From: Methylacidiphilaceae bacterium
GTDB taxonomy: Bacteria; Verrucomicrobiota; Verrucomicrobiia; Methylacidiphilales; Methylacidiphilaceae
Reading direction: 5' to 3'
DNA length: 7,484 nt
Assembly (NCBI GenBank): GCA_028687155.1
Contig: JAQUAR010000064.1
Span: 1-7,484 of the forward strand
Within the stretch, counting starts at the first letter, position 1. The number at the start of each line of letters is the position of its first letter. Both the position numbers and the translations under genes were made by a program. The notes beneath the pieces are model-generated. The model was not told the origin of the DNA. It did no database searches and was given only the letters and a program-made list of their open reading frames with translations. Positions 6,858-7,484 of this stretch are shown here, piece after piece.

Positions 6858-7484
6858 CTAAGGAGTTCTTCCATTTTTGGCAGGCTGGGGGACCGGGCGA
6901 CCCGGTTCCGGCGGATGACGAAAATAGAATTCTCGAAAAGGATGCTCATCGAGCAGGTTGGCTGCGATGCCTCCAAGGCGGGAACCGTCATAGAGCATGA
7001 TTCCAGAGTAAAAGTAGATCGGAAGGATGGGAAGTTCCTCTTCTACAAGAATGGCCTCTGCTTTGTGCAGCAAGGCAAAACGCTCCTTGGGCGCGAGGGT
7101 GACTGTCGCTTCGGCCAGGAGCTTTTCGTACCGGTCGCTGGACCAGCCCGTGTTGTTGTTTCCGCTATTCCGAAGAAAGCAGCCGAGGAAGGTAAAGGGA
7201 TCCTCGTAATCCCCTACCCAACTGGATCGAGCGATCTCGTAGGAGAGGGACTGGACGGAGTTGAGGTAGACCTTCCACTCCTGATTGCGGAGGCTCACCG
7301 AGATTCCCAGAACTCGTTGCCAAAGAGCTTGAATCTCCGTGGCGACCTGTTCGTTCTGCTCGCTGGAGTTGTAAAGCAGGGTAAACGGAGGAAAGCCGCG
7401 GCCTCCGGGAAAGCCGGCCTGGGCGAGGAGGGCTCTGGTCCGAGCCGGATCGAAGGCCAAACCGTCCGGTGGGGCATAACCGGG
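6858..7484 (-). CDS. oppA: OppA-like peptide ABC transporter substrate-binding protein (C-terminal part)
   Basis: This is the periplasmic solute-binding protein that delivers peptides or similar ligands to OppBC (SBP_bac_5 family). The 208 visible residues are the C-terminal part; the start and signal peptide lie beyond the right edge. The window opens inside the family hallmark PGYAPPDGLAFDPARTRALL. Further typical blocks are EIQALWQRVLGI, NQEWKVYLNS and ARSSWVGDYEDPFTFL, followed by NSGNNNTGWSSDRYEKLLAEA, LLHKAEAILVEEELPILPIYFY and the terminal HPFREFYF. The order matches OppA as I recall it from E. coli (EWKTFLDT, GWCADYNEPTSFL, PVYYY). A proline-rich tail of about 20 residues after FREFYF exceeds the usual end. 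It is the first gene of the visible operon, followed by a hairpin gap and oppB. Peptide specificity is inferred and could be another small solute. Confidence 0.92.
   Translation of the reverse strand, partial: PGYAPPDGLAFDPARTRALLAQAGFPGGRGFPPFTLLYNSSEQNEQVATEIQALWQRVLGISVSLRNQEWKVYLNSVQSLSYEIARSSWVGDYEDPFTFLGCFLRNSGNNNTGWSSDRYEKLLAEATVTLAPKERFALLHKAEAILVEEELPILPIYFYSGIMLYDGSRLGGIAANLLDEHPFREFYFRHPPEPGRPVPQPAKNGRTP

Noticed and set aside
6725..6991. Minus-strand 88-codon ORF whose TGA overlaps the oppB ATG (TGATG).
   Set aside because: Its first half is a shifted reading of the conserved OppA C-terminus and the rest spans the hairpin gap. It has no ribosome binding site and no conserved features, though the stop-start overlap could be checked as a leader peptide.

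Overview
The window comes from a GC-rich bacterium that carries a red-type (form IC/ID) RuBisCO. That points to an autotroph or facultative autotroph. Verrucomicrobial methanotrophs (Methylacidiphilaceae) or a proteobacterium with form IC RuBisCO would both fit. I favour the former only weakly, because nothing here fixes the taxon. There is no tRNA, rRNA, CRISPR array, transposase or phage gene, so this is ordinary chromosomal metabolic territory rather than a mobile island.

Layout. (1) Positions 1-1030, plus strand: the 3' part of cbbL and the complete cbbS, set closely as an operon and followed by a strong perfect hairpin. (2) Positions 1031-1415: a hairpin-rich gap. It holds one small minus-strand ORF (51 aa, very basic) that I consider probably real, because an AAGGAGG ribosome binding site sits 6 nt before its ATG. 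It converges on cbbS and diverges from the next gene. (3) Positions 1416-4319, plus strand: a full-length AcnA-type aconitase with an unusually long inter-domain linker and a probable TTG start. (4) Positions about 4276-5076, plus strand: an alpha/beta-hydrolase-like gene overlapping the end of acnA. Its visible family core ends near 4860, but the frame stays open and runs antisense through the 3' end of oppC, so its ends are uncertain. (5) Positions 4918-7484, minus strand: oppC, oppB and the C-terminal part of an OppA-like substrate-binding protein. They form an oppA-oppB-oppC operon read right to left, with a hairpin in the oppA-oppB gap.

How the genes work together. RuBisCO fixes CO2 in the Calvin cycle and aconitase runs the citrate-isocitrate step of the TCA cycle. 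The Opp proteins import oligopeptides or similar solutes through the inner membrane. The ATPase subunits (oppD/oppF) are not downstream of oppC and would have to lie upstream of oppA or elsewhere. The three blocks look like neighbours rather than one pathway.

I do not see a convincing new multi-gene system. The points most worth checking are the unrecorded small basic ORF between cbbS and acnA, the odd ends of the hydrolase gene, and the extended linker of the aconitase.
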